Shown piece after piece: positions 8,471 through 18,602 of a DNA stretch of 64,000 nt. The notes beneath the pieces were generated by a model. It made no database searches. It worked only from the letters and a program-made list of their open reading frames with translations, and was not told the origin of the DNA. This stretch comes from Paenibacillus sp. (GTDB lineage: Bacteria > Bacillota > Bacilli > Paenibacillales > Paenibacillaceae): NCBI GenBank assembly GCA_023512345.1, contig JAILZT010000006.1, positions 1 to 64,000 on the forward strand, given 5' to 3'. Position 1 is the first letter of the stretch, and each line of letters begins with the position of its first letter. The position numbers and the translations under genes are program-made.

Positions 8471-10051
8471 TTATTCATCCTTTGGAATAAGCACCGAATA
8501 GTTCTTGAATTTTGTAACTGAAAAATGCTGACTCTCAGGAGGAAGTGCCTCTCCATTCCAAATGATATAGGCGGCCTTCTCCATTGAGGTTATGTCCGAC
8601 CGGCCAAAAACATATCTGCCGAATGAAGATACCTGCTGAAATGCATCCCCTGGGTTCGTATAATGAACCGTCTCCAGAAAGTCATGTGGGTTAATTTTCT
8701 CATAAAAAAGCACATAAATATAAGGCATATTTACTTGGGTAGTAACGTAGATCTTCCCTTCACTCTCCGATGATGCATAATGTACAGCCTCACCGATTGA
8801 TTCATAGAAAGCCGGACCTATAGTGCGAGGATAGTCACGGAAATAAACCGTAGCGAATAACACAAAGAATAAACCAAACAGGGCTGCTGAAACGACCCCT
8901 GCAACTTTTACCTTATGGGCCAACCATAAAAACCCTTCAACAATAAAAAATATAATAGGATAAAAAATAATGTTAATACGATTAATATTTACACTCGTGA
9001 TAAAACTCATAAGAATAGACACGGCAAGCCATAGCAAAATTATAAAGCTAGGTCCCGCCTCTCGTTCTTTTTTCCATACGGATTTCAGCATAACAACCAG
9101 ACCCAGAACAGCAAAGGGCAAACCAATCGGGTAAGCATAGCCATAAGGATTAATCGTATTCCATGGGAGCCCATCACTTCCACTAATAATCAGGTTGAGA
9201 AAATTCTGAAAATTAATACCTGCAGCTCCCCACATGTCTCCGCCAAATACGGAGGAGATCTCCTCAACACGCGGCGTCGTCAATTTTGGGATTGAAAACA
9301 ACAGTGTGTCTATACTTGGAAGCTTCCAATGGTTGATTATTATAAATAATAGAATAGGTAGTGCCAACAGTACAAATACTCCAACATTCCAAAGGGCTGC
9401 TCGGAGACTCAGCTTCTTGGTGCAGAGTAGATATAAAGCTATACCAACGGCAAATAACGGCACAAAAAAGTATGCAGTTCCATAGGCATATAATGAAAGA
9501 GCACCACAAACGGTAAAACCATAAGACCATTTAGGAGATTGGAAGGCCTTCAACGCAAAGTATGCCGTGATTAAAATAAGAGTAGGAAATAGATTGGATT
9601 CCAACGCCCACCTTGACATCATTATATGCCACGGATTAATAGCAATAAAGAACATAGCTGCTATTCCGGCAGACTTGGATTTAAAAAGAGTTTTTGAGAA
9701 AAGATAGAATATCATCATGCCAAGCAGCCCCATGATCAAGCTGACAGCCCGTACTGAAAATGGAGTTAAACCGAACAATAGAATAAAGGGCATGGATAAA
9801 TAGGCGTAAAGTGCATTTTGTCCGCTCCCCCATGCTGTGAGATGAACCGGCAAATACATTCCGTTCCGATCCATCCCATAATGAAGAATAGAAAATGCAT
9901 CATAACCTATGGACGCTTCATCCTGATTCAACCCTCCAGGAATGGATCCTATGTAAAAAATACGAATTCCAGCTCCAAGTAGAAACAAAACCACCGGCCA
10001 CGGATTGTTTCTGCAGTAGTTATACCCTCTCTGCAATCTGCTCCACAACAC
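8471..10051 (-). CDS. GT-C (GT39/PMT_2-like) membrane glycosyltransferase
   Basis: 526 residues with about ten or more membrane segments. The first extracellular loop contains the acidic GT-C motif NQDEASIGYDAFSI, and a soluble C-terminal part follows. It is expected to transfer a sugar from a polyprenyl-phosphate donor to a protein or glycan outside the cytoplasm. The start is GTG with GAGGTG a few nt upstream. It is the first gene of the run leading through the double GT-C, GT2, GtrA and sortase genes, 62 nt before the next. It is separated from the permease gene upstream by a terminator. Acceptor unknown. Confidence 0.82.
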   Translation of the reverse strand: MLWSRLQRGYNYCRNNPWPVVLFLLGAGIRIFYIGSIPGGLNQDEASIGYDAFSILHYGMDRNGMYLPVHLTAWGSGQNALYAYLSMPFILLFGLTPFSVRAVSLIMGLLGMMIFYLFSKTLFKSKSAGIAAMFFIAINPWHIMMSRWALESNLFPTLILITAYFALKAFQSPKWSYGFTVCGALSLYAYGTAYFFVPLFAVGIALYLLCTKKLSLRAALWNVGVFVLLALPILLFIIINHWKLPSIDTLLFSIPKLTTPRVEEISSVFGGDMWGAAGINFQNFLNLIISGSDGLPWNTINPYGYAYPIGLPFAVLGLVVMLKSVWKKEREAGPSFIILLWLAVSILMSFITSVNINRINIIFYPIIFFIVEGFLWLAHKVKVAGVVSAALFGLFFVLFATVYFRDYPRTIGPAFYESIGEAVHYASSESEGKIYVTTQVNMPYIYVLFYEKINPHDFLETVHYTNPGDAFQQVSSFGRYVFGRSDITSMEKAAYIIWNGEALPPESQHFSVTKFKNYSVLIPKDE

Positions 10052-10192
10052 GCATCACCTCTTCAACAATATAATCTAAATACTGGATGAAATAAAGCCC
10101 GACTCCCTTAACCAGGAGAACGATATCATTTACTTCATTAAGAAGAAACGACTTCGTCGTCTTTATGGACGACACCCGGTTCTCGGATATTT

Positions 10193-10229
10193 GCAAAAAA
10201 AACGGCCCCTTCTAATAGAAGGAGCCGCA
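10193..10229 (-). terminator. terminator of the purine permease gene
   Basis: On the minus strand the hairpin CGGCTCCTTCT / AGAAGGGGCCG is followed by eight Ts. It lies about 20 nt after the permease stop codon. The remaining 10052-10192 has no clear signal beyond a possible weak promoter for the GT-C gene. Confidence 0.9.
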
Positions 10230-10247
10230 AACTGAAACGATTGGGAT

Positions 10248-11648
10248 TTAACCTTGGCTGCCAATCAATACATAACGAAGAATAATTAGTATAGACAGTA
10301 CCCACATCATCCAGTGAATATCGTATTTCTTCTTGCCGGCAAGGTTAGCCACAAAAGCAAGGAATACATACATAACAATACCGAAGGAAATACCATTAGC
10401 GATATTGTAAGTGAAAGGCATAATTACAAAGGTCATGAAAGCTGGAATTGCAATAACCATATCTTCAAAATCAATTTGACGAATCGATTGTGCCATTAGT
10501 ACACCTACGATAATAAGAGCTGCTGCTGTTGCTGAGCCTGGGATCAAGGCAACTACCGGAGCAAAGAAGAGAGCAAGCAAGAAGCATACGCCTGTTGTTA
10601 CAGCGGTAAGACCCGTACGTCCGCCTTCCGCAACGCCTGCGGCGCTTTCTACATAAGCTGTTGTTGTCGAAGTACCCAACACCGCTCCACCTGCTACTGC
10701 AACCGCATCTACAAACATCGCTTTACCTACACGTTTTTTACCCTCTTCAGGGTTGTCCATAATACCTGCACGCTGTGCTGTTCCTACCAGTGTACCAAAG
10801 GTATCAAACAATTCTACGAAAGTGAATGTTGCGATAGTCGAGACAATACCTGTATGAAGGATACCGTCCCAGTCAAATTCCATAAAGTTCAATTGAGTAA
10901 AATCTGGAATCCAAGGTGTTTGCGGATTGGACAAGCTGCTGAAATCTACAGCGCCCATTAGGATACCCGCTACAGTTGTTCCAATAATACCGAACAGGAT
11001 CGCGCCGCGAACCTTAAGTACCATCAGGATAGCAATCAGCAACAATCCGATAATTGCTAGCTGCACATTAGTGTTCTCTAGGCTCCCCATGTGAATAACG
11101 GTTTCAAAGGAAAGTACATCCGTGAATGTATTGGCTTTGATGTCACTGCCGGCTTCAACACCGATCGTCATCAAACCGCTGTTCTTAAGTCCGATAATAG
11201 TGATAAACAAACCAATACCTACTGTAATTGCATGCTTCAAGCCGTCAGGAATGGCATCAAGCAATATTTGACGTACCCTGGTTATCGTTAAAAGGATAAA
11301 GATCAAACCGGAAATGAATACCGCTGTCAATCCCATCTGCCAAGTAAATGGTGAATCCGATGTTGCAGAAGACAAGATTACGGATGCAAAGTATGCATTA
11401 AGCCCCATACCAGGTGCCAAAGCTACTGGGAAATTTATGAACAAGCCCATAGCGATGGTAAAAATACCGGCAGCCAGTGCTGTAGCCAGAAATACAGAGT
11501 ACCAACCCATATCAATCCGACCAAACGCAGTCAAGGTGCCCGGATTAACCGACAGGATGTAAGCCATTGCCATAAACGTGGTCAAACCGGCCATAATTTC
11601 TGTGCGCACAGTAGTACCATTCTCTTTCAGTTTGAAAAAGCGATTCAA
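10248..11648 (-). CDS. pbuG: NCS2/AzgA-family hypoxanthine/guanine permease (PbuG-like)
   Basis: 466 residues, 12-14 transmembrane segments. The N-terminus (RTEIMAGLTTFMAMAYILSV), the APGMGLNAYF motif and the later GTSTTTAYVESAAG segment are characteristic of the AzgA branch, whose members import hypoxanthine, guanine or adenine by proton symport. The start codon is TTG, chosen because AGGGGGAG lies about 7 nt upstream and the protein family begins at this point. The leader contains a guanine riboswitch and an attenuator, so expression should fall when guanine or hypoxanthine is plentiful. Position near guaA matches the B. subtilis guaA-pbuG neighbourhood. Confidence 0.9.
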   Translation of the reverse strand: MNRFFKLKENGTTVRTEIMAGLTTFMAMAYILSVNPGTLTAFGRIDMGWYSVFLATALAAGIFTIAMGLFINFPVALAPGMGLNAYFASVILSSATSDSPFTWQMGLTAVFISGLIFILLTITRVRQILLDAIPDGLKHAITVGIGLFITIIGLKNSGLMTIGVEAGSDIKANTFTDVLSFETVIHMGSLENTNVQLAIIGLLLIAILMVLKVRGAILFGIIGTTVAGILMGAVDFSSLSNPQTPWIPDFTQLNFMEFDWDGILHTGIVSTIATFTFVELFDTFGTLVGTAQRAGIMDNPEEGKKRVGKAMFVDAVAVAGGAVLGTSTTTAYVESAAGVAEGGRTGLTAVTTGVCFLLALFFAPVVALIPGSATAAALIIVGVLMAQSIRQIDFEDMVIAIPAFMTFVIMPFTYNIANGISFGIVMYVFLAFVANLAGKKKYDIHWMMWVLSILIILRYVLIGSQG

Positions 11649-11692
11649 ATTGTTCTCCCCCTAAGGTATGTTGGTATGCTGTTGGCAGCAAC

Positions 11693-11728
11693 AAAAGGCC
11701 GGAGTCTTGGGAGACGCCGGCCCGAAAA
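11693..11728 (-). terminator. attenuator terminator of the guanine riboswitch
   Basis: On the minus strand GGCCGGCGTCT / AGACTCCGGCC is followed by TTTTGTT. It lies between the purine aptamer and the permease start, as expected for a transcription-terminating OFF switch. Confidence 0.85.
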
Positions 11729-11791
11729 AAAAGTTCCTCCTCGATAATCACCAGCCTTACATCAGTGATAACCAAAGAATCCTCTTCTTAA

Positions 11792-11855
11792 TCGTAGCCA
11801 GGTCATTACGGTGACCTCGTAGAAACTTTCAGGCCAATCCCTGAAATTATACGAA
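11792..11855 (-). promoter_or_regulatory. purine riboswitch aptamer, guanine type
   Basis: Minus-strand sequence fits the purine aptamer: P1 TCGTA/TACGA, P2 with loop, the J2/3 core GTTTCTAC, P3 and the 3' GGCTACGA. The specificity base in the last junction reads C, which pairs with guanine or hypoxanthine; adenine switches have U there. It regulates the downstream purine permease. Confidence 0.93.
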
Positions 11856-11878
11856 TATTTGTGTTGTTGTGCTTTATC

Positions 11879-11908
11879 ATTTTAGGTGGACATGACATGT
11901 GTTGTCAA
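11879..11908 (-). promoter_or_regulatory. sigma-A promoter of the riboswitch-permease transcript
   Basis: On the minus strand TTGACA (11903-11908), an 18-nt spacer and TAAAAT (11879-11884). The aptamer begins about 24 nt after the -10 box. Confidence 0.8.
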
Positions 11909-11986
11909 TGGCAAAAACGAACATTATCCGTCATATTTTTTAAATCGTTCGTAAATCAGACAATTATATAAGACATACTACATATT

Positions 11987-13123
11987 TTACTGTAATTTCC
12001 CAGAAGTCGAACGATTGTTAAGGAATTCTTGAAGTTGCTCTATATTCTCATATCGATTAATCCCAACACCTTGGGATTGCAGATGATGCTCTAATAATAG
12101 ATTCAGTTGTTCAACTGCAGCTTGAAGCTGGGAGAAGTATTGAGGATTGAGAAGAGCCGCCAAATCTGGAAACCCTAAACGGTTATAGATCTCCTGGTAG
12201 GCCAAGTTTGGCTCTAATGAGTTAGGCCAATATCCCTTTTCAGCAAAAAACAAAAAGCTGGAAATCTCGTCCTGTATATGAATCGCCGCAAAAAAAGCAG
12301 TGTCGTAATCACCGCCTTCACATGCGGAAATGATCTTGTCTAAAGTACCCTTTGCCTCTTCATAAAAGCCCTTCATTCGATCAGGATATGAAGGATTAAC
12401 AGAATATGATTCTTTTTGCGTCAGCACCAATTCAAGGGTATCGGCGGTTAATTGCTCACAAGCTAACCTAATGTCTGCTGAGCTCATAGTATTTGTAATA
12501 ACTTGATACAGAGCCTCGAGCCGAGTTGGTATCATTGGAAGTTGAAGTATTTGTTTGATATTCTTCCCCCAACCTGTGGAAAAGTATGTTCTATTCAGTA
12601 ACGCAAGACATTGAAATACTTTTGTTAAAATCATGTATGCCTCTGTTCGATAAAATGTAATCTCATACTCCACATTGCGGGCAGAGCTCATTTTATACAA
12701 ATGAACATAGGCATCCTTTAGCTGAGATTCCGCTTTTTCTGCCAACACTTGTCCATTACTGGGTTCACGATTGGATGATATGTCCTCGCGGAGCTTTATA
12801 AATCGAAGTCGGTCTTCCTCCGAACGAACATATAACAACTTACAATCAGCAATAATTGTTGTAAAGGGATCTTCAAACGAGGCCATTTTCTCTGCACGTT
12901 CCCAGCCAATAGGCCAAAAATCAAAGCTGATATCGTTCAGTACAAACGAAAGGGTAGCAGCATAACCCTTCGACGTGACAGGAATAAAGAAAAAATCTAG
13001 GTCTGACCGGTTGGAAGCTGTTCCTTGGGCATAGGACCCATAATAAGCAATAATCGCAATATCATCCGGGTAATTGTTCTTAACATGAGTAACCATTGTT
13101 TCGGCAACCTCAAATACATCCAT
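11987..13123 (-). CDS. nucleotidyltransferase-domain protein (Pol-beta/aminoglycoside type)
   Basis: 378 residues. Near residue 30 the nucleotidyltransferase signature YYGSYAQGTASNRSDLDFFF is clear, with the two metal-binding aspartates in SDLD. The rest is helical and carries no motif I recognise. Proteins of this fold move a nucleotide onto small molecules such as aminoglycosides or onto macromolecules; the substrate here is unknown, and resistance should not be assumed. The ATG at 13123 is preferred because GGGAGG lies 7 nt upstream; the longer in-frame ATG sits inside that site. It is flanked by the permease leader and the guaA terminator and appears monocistronic. Confidence 0.75.
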   Translation of the reverse strand: MDVFEVAETMVTHVKNNYPDDIAIIAYYGSYAQGTASNRSDLDFFFIPVTSKGYAATLSFVLNDISFDFWPIGWERAEKMASFEDPFTTIIADCKLLYVRSEEDRLRFIKLREDISSNREPSNGQVLAEKAESQLKDAYVHLYKMSSARNVEYEITFYRTEAYMILTKVFQCLALLNRTYFSTGWGKNIKQILQLPMIPTRLEALYQVITNTMSSADIRLACEQLTADTLELVLTQKESYSVNPSYPDRMKGFYEEAKGTLDKIISACEGGDYDTAFFAAIHIQDEISSFLFFAEKGYWPNSLEPNLAYQEIYNRLGFPDLAALLNPQYFSQLQAAVEQLNLLLEHHLQSQGVGINRYENIEQLQEFLNNRSTSGKLQ

Positions 13124-13206
13124 TATAAAGCCTCCCATATCTTCTACTATGTACCTCTTAAGGATATTCGATTCTCAGTGTAAAAGGGTGGGAGATAATA
13201 ATTATA

Positions 13207-13252
13207 AAAAAAAGAGCCGAAACACCCGAATAAACGGTGTTCCAGCTCTTGG
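13207..13252 (-). terminator. terminator of guaA
   Basis: On the minus strand a hairpin with arms GAGCTGGAACACCG / CGGGTGTTTCGGCTC and a run of seven Ts, starting 10 nt after the guaA stop codon. Confidence 0.88.
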
Positions 13253-13261
13253 ATGATCCTG

Positions 13262-14800
13262 CTATTCCCACTCAATGGTTGCAGGCGGTTTCGAGGTCAC
13301 ATCATACACAATACGATTTACGTTTTCCACTTCGTTTACGATACGAACGGAGATTTTCTCCAATACATCCCACGGAATACGCGCCCAGTCAGCGGTCATG
13401 CCGTCGATGGAGGTTACTGCACGGATACCTACTGTGTAGGAGTAAGTACGGGCATCACCCATAACGCCAACACTCTTCATGTTAGGCAAAGCTGTGAAGT
13501 ACTGCCAAATTTCGCGATCTAGACCTGCTTTAGCGATCTCTTCACGCAAGATTAAGTCGGAGTCCCGTACGATGGTCAGCTTTTCTTCCGTAATTTCACC
13601 AAGAACACGAATGGCAAGTCCCGGTCCAGGGAAAGGTTGACGCCATACGATCGCATGCGGCATTCCAAGTTCTTCGCCCAATTTGCGGACTTCGTCTTTG
13701 AACAAGGTGTTAAGCGGCTCAATCAGGCTGAATTTCATATCTTCTGGAAGTCCGCCCACATTATGATGGGATTTGATTGTTTGAGCTGTTGCCGTTCCAC
13801 TCTCTACGATGTCTGTATACAGCGTTCCTTGGGCAAGGAATGAGAAATCTCCCAGCTTAGCTGATTCTTCGTCGAAGCAATAGATGAATTCATTACCGAT
13901 GATTTTACGCTTCTGCTCAGGGTCATCTACACCTGCCAGCTTGCTCATAAAGCGCTCGCGGGCATCAATTTTGACTACATGAATGTCGAATTTACCTACG
14001 AATGTTTCCATTACACTCTCTGCCTCACCCTTGCGCAGAAGACCGTGATCGATAAACATACAGGTTAATTGATCGCCAATCGCACGGTGGATAAGCATTG
14101 CCACTACGGAAGAATCGACACCTCCGCTAAGTGCGCAAAGTACTTTTTTGTCTCCAACTTTGTCTTGGATATCCTTAATCGCGTCATCAATAAACGATTC
14201 CATTGTCCATTTGCCTTCGCAGCCACAGATCTCGTAGAGGAAGTTCGAAATCATCTCGTTACCACGCACTGAATGCTGTACCTCAGGGTGGAACTGAACT
14301 GCAAAGAGTTTACGTCCAAGATGGCTCATTGCCGCAATAGGGGCGCTTTCTGTACCGGCATCCAGCTTAAAGCCTACCGGAAGTTCCACAACATGGTCAC
14401 CGTGGCTCATCCATACAGTCTGGCGGCTCTCAAGTCCCCCAGCGAGCAAAGCTCCTAGTTCAAAGTCGACGTCAGCTTTGCCGTATTCACGCTTAGCAGA
14501 ACGTTCTACCTTACCTTCCAGTTGATGGGCCATAAGCTGCATACCGTAACAGATTCCAAAGATCGGCAGACCCAAATCATAGATAGCTGGATCTACATGC
14601 GGTGCATCCTCAGCATACACACTGCTAGGGCCGCCGGAGAAAATAATCCCCTTAGGTGAAAGTGCTTTGATCTTCTCAATTGGCGTATTGTACGGCAGAA
14701 GCTCGCTGTATACCCCCAAGTCCCGAATTCTGCGCGCGATAAGTTGGTTATATTGTCCTCCAAAATCGAGAACGACGATGATTTCATTTGGCTTGTCCAT
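13262..14800 (-). CDS. guaA: GMP synthase (glutamine-hydrolysing)
   Basis: 512 residues from the ATG with GGGAGG upstream, matching the usual length of GuaA. The N-terminal class I glutamine amidotransferase domain has Cys84 ([10 protein letters not shown]) and the His-Glu pair in QFHPEVQ. The ATP pyrophosphatase domain has the PP-loop LSGGVDSSV, and the C-terminal dimerisation domain ends with [11 protein letters not shown]. It converts XMP, ATP and glutamine to GMP, the last step of guanine nucleotide synthesis. The longer upstream frame is not conserved in the family. It is the downstream member of the DUF58-transglutaminase-guaA run, with 86 nt before it. Confidence 0.98.
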   Translation of the reverse strand: MDKPNEIIVVLDFGGQYNQLIARRIRDLGVYSELLPYNTPIEKIKALSPKGIIFSGGPSSVYAEDAPHVDPAIYDLGLPIFGICYGMQLMAHQLEGKVERSAKREYGKADVDFELGALLAGGLESRQTVWMSHGDHVVELPVGFKLDAGTESAPIAAMSHLGRKLFAVQFHPEVQHSVRGNEMISNFLYEICGCEGKWTMESFIDDAIKDIQDKVGDKKVLCALSGGVDSSVVAMLIHRAIGDQLTCMFIDHGLLRKGEAESVMETFVGKFDIHVVKIDARERFMSKLAGVDDPEQKRKIIGNEFIYCFDEESAKLGDFSFLAQGTLYTDIVESGTATAQTIKSHHNVGGLPEDMKFSLIEPLNTLFKDEVRKLGEELGMPHAIVWRQPFPGPGLAIRVLGEITEEKLTIVRDSDLILREEIAKAGLDREIWQYFTALPNMKSVGVMGDARTYSYTVGIRAVTSIDGMTADWARIPWDVLEKISVRIVNEVENVNRIVYDVTSKPPATIEWE

Positions 14801-14886
14801 TACGTGCCTCCCTTGATTATTGGATTCATTATACTCATGGTTAATAAACACCGTCAAGGAAAGGAAACATCGTATTGTAGAGGTGA

Positions 14887-17148
14887 TTACGCCAGACGAA
14901 GGGTAAGGCCAAGGCAGACATTGATGAATCCGGCAGCTGAATCGGAATCAGCTGATGAAGGGGCGGTGGCCGGACTTTGGACGGCCATCGATACAGGGCT
15001 GTACGCCAGGGTTTCCCACTGGCGTACAAACTGCCAGACCGCTTCGCGCAGTCTTGCATCCTCTATATGCAGGGAGGCGACGTACTCCCTGCCAGTCATG
15101 CCCGGCGGCGGCTGGCCATAGCGCGCCGCCAGCCCTTGCCAAGCCAGAGCAGCTGCGGCCAGCAGCCGCTCTGGCTTGGCCGTTCTGCTGCTGCGCGCAG
15201 CCAGCAGCAGAACCAGGCTCCGCCGCCAGCGCCAAGCGGCGGCGGGGAGCAGCGCCGCCGCAGCGAGCGGCGCTTGCGGCGGCCCGCCCTGGCGCAGCCG
15301 GGCGGGAAGGGCGCCCGCGCCAAGCGCAGCGGGCGCGGAGGCCACCGGCGGCGCGGCGAATGCCGCCGGTGATGTACCGGGCAGCGCGGAGCCTGCTGCC
15401 GCTGCCGAACCCGGCGTGGGGTCAAAGGGAACCCAGCCCGCGCCGGGGAAATAGACCTCAACCCAGGCATGTGCATCCGCCTGGGTTACAACATAGCGCT
15501 GAGGGGCAGAGCCCTTCTCAGCAGATCCCGGCCCATATCCCTGGACATATCGTACAGGAATGTCGGCAGTTCGCAGCAACGTAACCATAGCCGTTGCAAA
15601 GTGAACGCAATAACCCTTTCGGGCCTCGAATAAGAAATCATCCACAAAATCCGATCCCGGGGGTGGAATCTTTGTATCCAAGGTGTAGGGATAATGATTC
15701 TGCAAATAATCCCTTACGCTTACTACAGCATCATATCGGGTTCGTGCAGGGGGCATAATCTCTTCAGCCAGCTCCCTGACACGGACCGGCAGTGAAGAGG
15801 GCAGCTGTAGATAACTATCCTTAATCTTAGCTGGATCGGATCCGTTAAGCCCGCGCAGAATCTTGGGATCCATCTCCGGCAGCAGGGATTCAATCGTATA
15901 TCCCGTTACCCGCGCCTCCCCCCTAATACTTGGCAGCCTGAAGCTGTCTCGTTCTGTATTCGAGAACACAAACCCGAGCCTGCTCCCGTCAGCCAACTCT
16001 ACAGCTTTTACATCTACAACTCTGCCCGCCCCAAATAACGGCAGCCCTCCAGCCGATGGGACAGCGAATTTTATCTGTTGAAGCAGGACTCTCTCTTCGG
16101 ATGCAACGGATAATGATGAGTTCTTATCGGTCAGGCTGGCGAGATTCAAAGGAATGAAATCATCATTGCTTTTGCTCAGACGGCGGCCGTCATAATAGGT
16201 AAAACTCTCCCCGCGCCAATAGGCGGGAACGCTGCTTTCAGCTGTGAATACAGGCTTGTTGTTTTTGGATAACGGCGCACCTAACTCTCCTTCGCCCGAC
16301 CCGTAACCTGTCATAGCAGCTACCGCCCCTTTTTGCACCAGACTTTCTCCTTCAGCCCATCTCTGCAGCTTTCCGATCATAGGCATCAGAGAAATCGACG
16401 ATCCCGGTTGAGGGCTGTAGCGTTCTCCTCCCAGCCATGAGACTCCTGTTACTCCAGCCGCAACTATAAGTGCTGTTATTCCCCAACGAGCAAAAGGAAT
16501 CCCTCTCTGAGCAGGGTTCGTATCCCTCATTACGAGCAGCCTGCACATTCCCTTAAGCCATAGAATCAAGCCCGTCGAAATCACAATTTCCTGAAGGGTA
16601 TGTATAGCTGTCAGCTTATCCAAAACTATTAAATAAACTAAGGTTACGAGGCTAAACAGCGAAATACTGCCTCTAAAGAGAGCCAAATGCTGAACGGAGG
16701 CTACCAGCATCCCCCAACCTGCTAACAGGATTAGAAGACGGCTTTCACTGCTCAATTCAGATATTTTCCCTGAAAAAAATAAGAGCGCATCTCCTTTGAT
16801 TTCCGCGAGATAGTTTGTTGCCCAAGACGGACCTTGATCCTCTGCACATACGAATATCCATGACAGAGCAATAACTATAAATTGAGCCAAAAAGAGCACC
16901 CAGCTCGGGAGCTGAAATAATCCACATAACAGAAGCACCGCCGCCGCTAGGGCAAGAACTGCCAGAAGCTGGCGGGTATCCTCACCCTTGCTAATGATGT
17001 ACAGTGGACGCAACCACTGTACAAACAATCCCATGATCGGCAAAGAGAACAGCAGCCGGAAATACACGGGGATCTTCCCGGAATACCCGGATGGACTGCT
17101 CTCTTTAACCACTCCTCTACCGTACCTCAGGTTTCCCAGTTGGCTCAT
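14887..17148 (-). CDS. TgpA-like membrane protein with transglutaminase domain (YebA-like)
   Basis: About 753 residues from the ATG preceded by GGGGGAGG. An N-terminal block of about six or seven membrane helices (DUF3488/TgpA_N type) is followed by an extracytoplasmic transglutaminase-core domain: Cys in [15 protein letters not shown], His in [12 protein letters not shown] and Asp in [10 protein letters not shown] further membrane segment and a cytoplasmic tail follow. The coding region overlaps the end of the DUF58 gene by 32 nt. The family is essential in some bacteria, but its substrate is not established. From about 15090 to 15430 the gene is extremely GC-rich and codes for Ala/Arg/Pro-rich sequence around the last membrane helix, unlike the rest of the gene. 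Confidence 0.88.
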   Translation of the reverse strand: MSQLGNLRYGRGVVKESSPSGYSGKIPVYFRLLFSLPIMGLFVQWLRPLYIISKGEDTRQLLAVLALAAAVLLLCGLFQLPSWVLFLAQFIVIALSWIFVCAEDQGPSWATNYLAEIKGDALLFFSGKISELSSESRLLILLAGWGMLVASVQHLALFRGSISLFSLVTLVYLIVLDKLTAIHTLQEIVISTGLILWLKGMCRLLVMRDTNPAQRGIPFARWGITALIVAAGVTGVSWLGGERYSPQPGSSISLMPMIGKLQRWAEGESLVQKGAVAAMTGYGSGEGELGAPLSKNNKPVFTAESSVPAYWRGESFTYYDGRRLSKSNDDFIPLNLASLTDKNSSLSVASEERVLLQQIKFAVPSAGGLPLFGAGRVVDVKAVELADGSRLGFVFSNTERDSFRLPSIRGEARVTGYTIESLLPEMDPKILRGLNGSDPAKIKDSYLQLPSSLPVRVRELAEEIMPPARTRYDAVVSVRDYLQNHYPYTLDTKIPPPGSDFVDDFLFEARKGYCVHFATAMVTLLRTADIPVRYVQGYGPGSAEKGSAPQRYVVTQADAHAWVEVYFPGAGWVPFDPTPGSAAAAGSALPGTSPAAFAAPPVASAPAALGAGALPARLRQGGPPQAPLAAAALLPAAAWRWRRSLVLLLAARSSRTAKPERLLAAAALAWQGLAARYGQPPPGMTGREYVASLHIEDARLREAVWQFVRQWETLAYSPVSMAVQSPATAPSSADSDSAAGFINVCLGLTLRLA

Positions 17149-18499
17149 GGGCTGGTTCCTCCCCCTGACCAAAGGTCGGCAGTGCATGATCCAGACTGTA
17201 TAATCCAGCTCCCAGGCGCGCCAGACTATCACCGATTGTACCGGTACTAGAAGCATGGCCACCTAGGGAACTCTTCTGCAACGGTCCGGAATCACTAGAA
17301 TCCTCACCAGAAGAACGCAATGAGCTTCCAACGCCCATAGCCGTACGCCCTGAGGATTCGGGGACTTTTCCGTCCCAAGCGTAATATAAGTTAACCTTCA
17401 TACCGTAGGCTAACAGCCTGGCAATCACCTTTGCAGATTCGGGCTCCAATCGTCCTGTAACGACAGCAATGCTCATCCCTGGAATCCATCCACGAGAGGC
17501 ATCATCCAGCAGCTGCGACAGGTTTCTTGTACTGTCGGCCATAATTTCTGTCAGAATATTCAGGACCCTGCCCGGAATTTTCCCAATCCCCTCATGCCTT
17601 GCCATTCCCTCAGGCCAACCGCCGCTGAACAATTGTACATAAGCGCCTGAACGTTCGGCGGAGAGCATCAGTCCCATAGCCGCTGAGACCGCCTTTTCAA
17701 ATGCAGGTATTTCCTGCCCTCGAGTTCTGCGAGGGGCAAGGGCTTCAAAGGGTATTTCATAGCTTGCTGTGGCATTATCCAGCACAATGCAGATCATCCG
17801 GTCATTTCCTTGCTCGGGGGTCCGGCTGTGCAGCACTCCATGTCTAGCCGAGCTTTTCCAATGGATCCGACTTAATGGATCGCCCGGCATATAAGGGCGG
17901 ATATCCATACCCTCTTCTTTGTTTTTGCTTCTCGATAGAGCAGCCGATTCACCAGAATTATAGCCGCCCTGAGCAACCATTCGCCTAAAATATAAGGGAG
18001 ACGGAAGTACTTTGAATTCAGATGTATCCTTAGGCTGATCCATACCTGTGAACCAGCCCGGTAAATCTCCCCATCGTACGCTGCAATACTCTAAATGATG
18101 AAACCCGCGAGTTACTTCCGGCAAACAATACGTATAGTTAAAAGAGCTGCGAAAGCCGGGAAACAGCAATTCCTGATGAACTCCACCACTCCATCGGTCA
18201 GTAATAGTCATCCATGGAAGTGGTATACGTGAACGAAAGCTGACCTGAACCGTAACCTTTACTGATTCACCAGAAACTGCGTGAATGGGAGTGACCAACC
18301 GGGTTATGTCTATCCGCTTTGGCCCAAACAGATACAGCATCAGGCCGCCAATCATGAGAACTCCAACAGCCACAACAAGGAAGAGCAGCTCCAGACCGCC
18401 CAACCATACATATAAACCGACTAACAAACCGCCGATGCCCAGCATTCTTGACCATTCCAGCAAAGCTCTTTTATAGCGGGGGTTTGATGAAGAGGACAT
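17117..18499 (-). CDS. DUF58-domain membrane protein (YeaD-like)
   Basis: 460 residues. Two N-terminal membrane segments are followed by a DUF58 domain with the conserved IRPYMPGDPLSRIHWKSSAR region and a von Willebrand-like fold. It starts with ATG behind GGGAGGGG. DUF58 proteins are usually encoded with a MoxR AAA+ ATPase and a TgpA-like transglutaminase; here the transglutaminase follows with a 32-nt overlap. No MoxR gene lies directly upstream, where a polysaccharide deacetylase gene is found instead. The function of the family is not settled. The C-terminal 80 residues are Ser/Gly-rich and likely disordered. Confidence 0.85.
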   Translation of the reverse strand: MSSSSNPRYKRALLEWSRMLGIGGLLVGLYVWLGGLELLFLVVAVGVLMIGGLMLYLFGPKRIDITRLVTPIHAVSGESVKVTVQVSFRSRIPLPWMTITDRWSGGVHQELLFPGFRSSFNYTYCLPEVTRGFHHLEYCSVRWGDLPGWFTGMDQPKDTSEFKVLPSPLYFRRMVAQGGYNSGESAALSRSKNKEEGMDIRPYMPGDPLSRIHWKSSARHGVLHSRTPEQGNDRMICIVLDNATASYEIPFEALAPRRTRGQEIPAFEKAVSAAMGLMLSAERSGAYVQLFSGGWPEGMARHEGIGKIPGRVLNILTEIMADSTRNLSQLLDDASRGWIPGMSIAVVTGRLEPESAKVIARLLAYGMKVNLYYAWDGKVPESSGRTAMGVGSSLRSSGEDSSDSGPLQKSSLGGHASSTGTIGDSLARLGAGLYSLDHALPTFGQGEEPAHEPTGKPEVR

Positions 18500-18602
18500 T
18501 GACAGCCCCTCCCTTTTCCATAGATTTAGATATGATCTATTCTTCCCAGGAAAAAGGCGGGGTAGACGCTACTTTTTTGGACGCTGTATGCAATTTACTA
18601 AA

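Noticed and set aside
11987..13123. Aminoglycoside resistance gene
   Set aside because: Only the general nucleotidyltransferase signature is visible; the fold is shared by many non-resistance proteins and context gives no support.
14948..15584. Several long overlapping open frames of Ala/Arg/Pro-rich protein on both strands
   Set aside because: Product of very high GC within the transglutaminase gene, where stop codons are rare in every frame; no ribosome binding sites.
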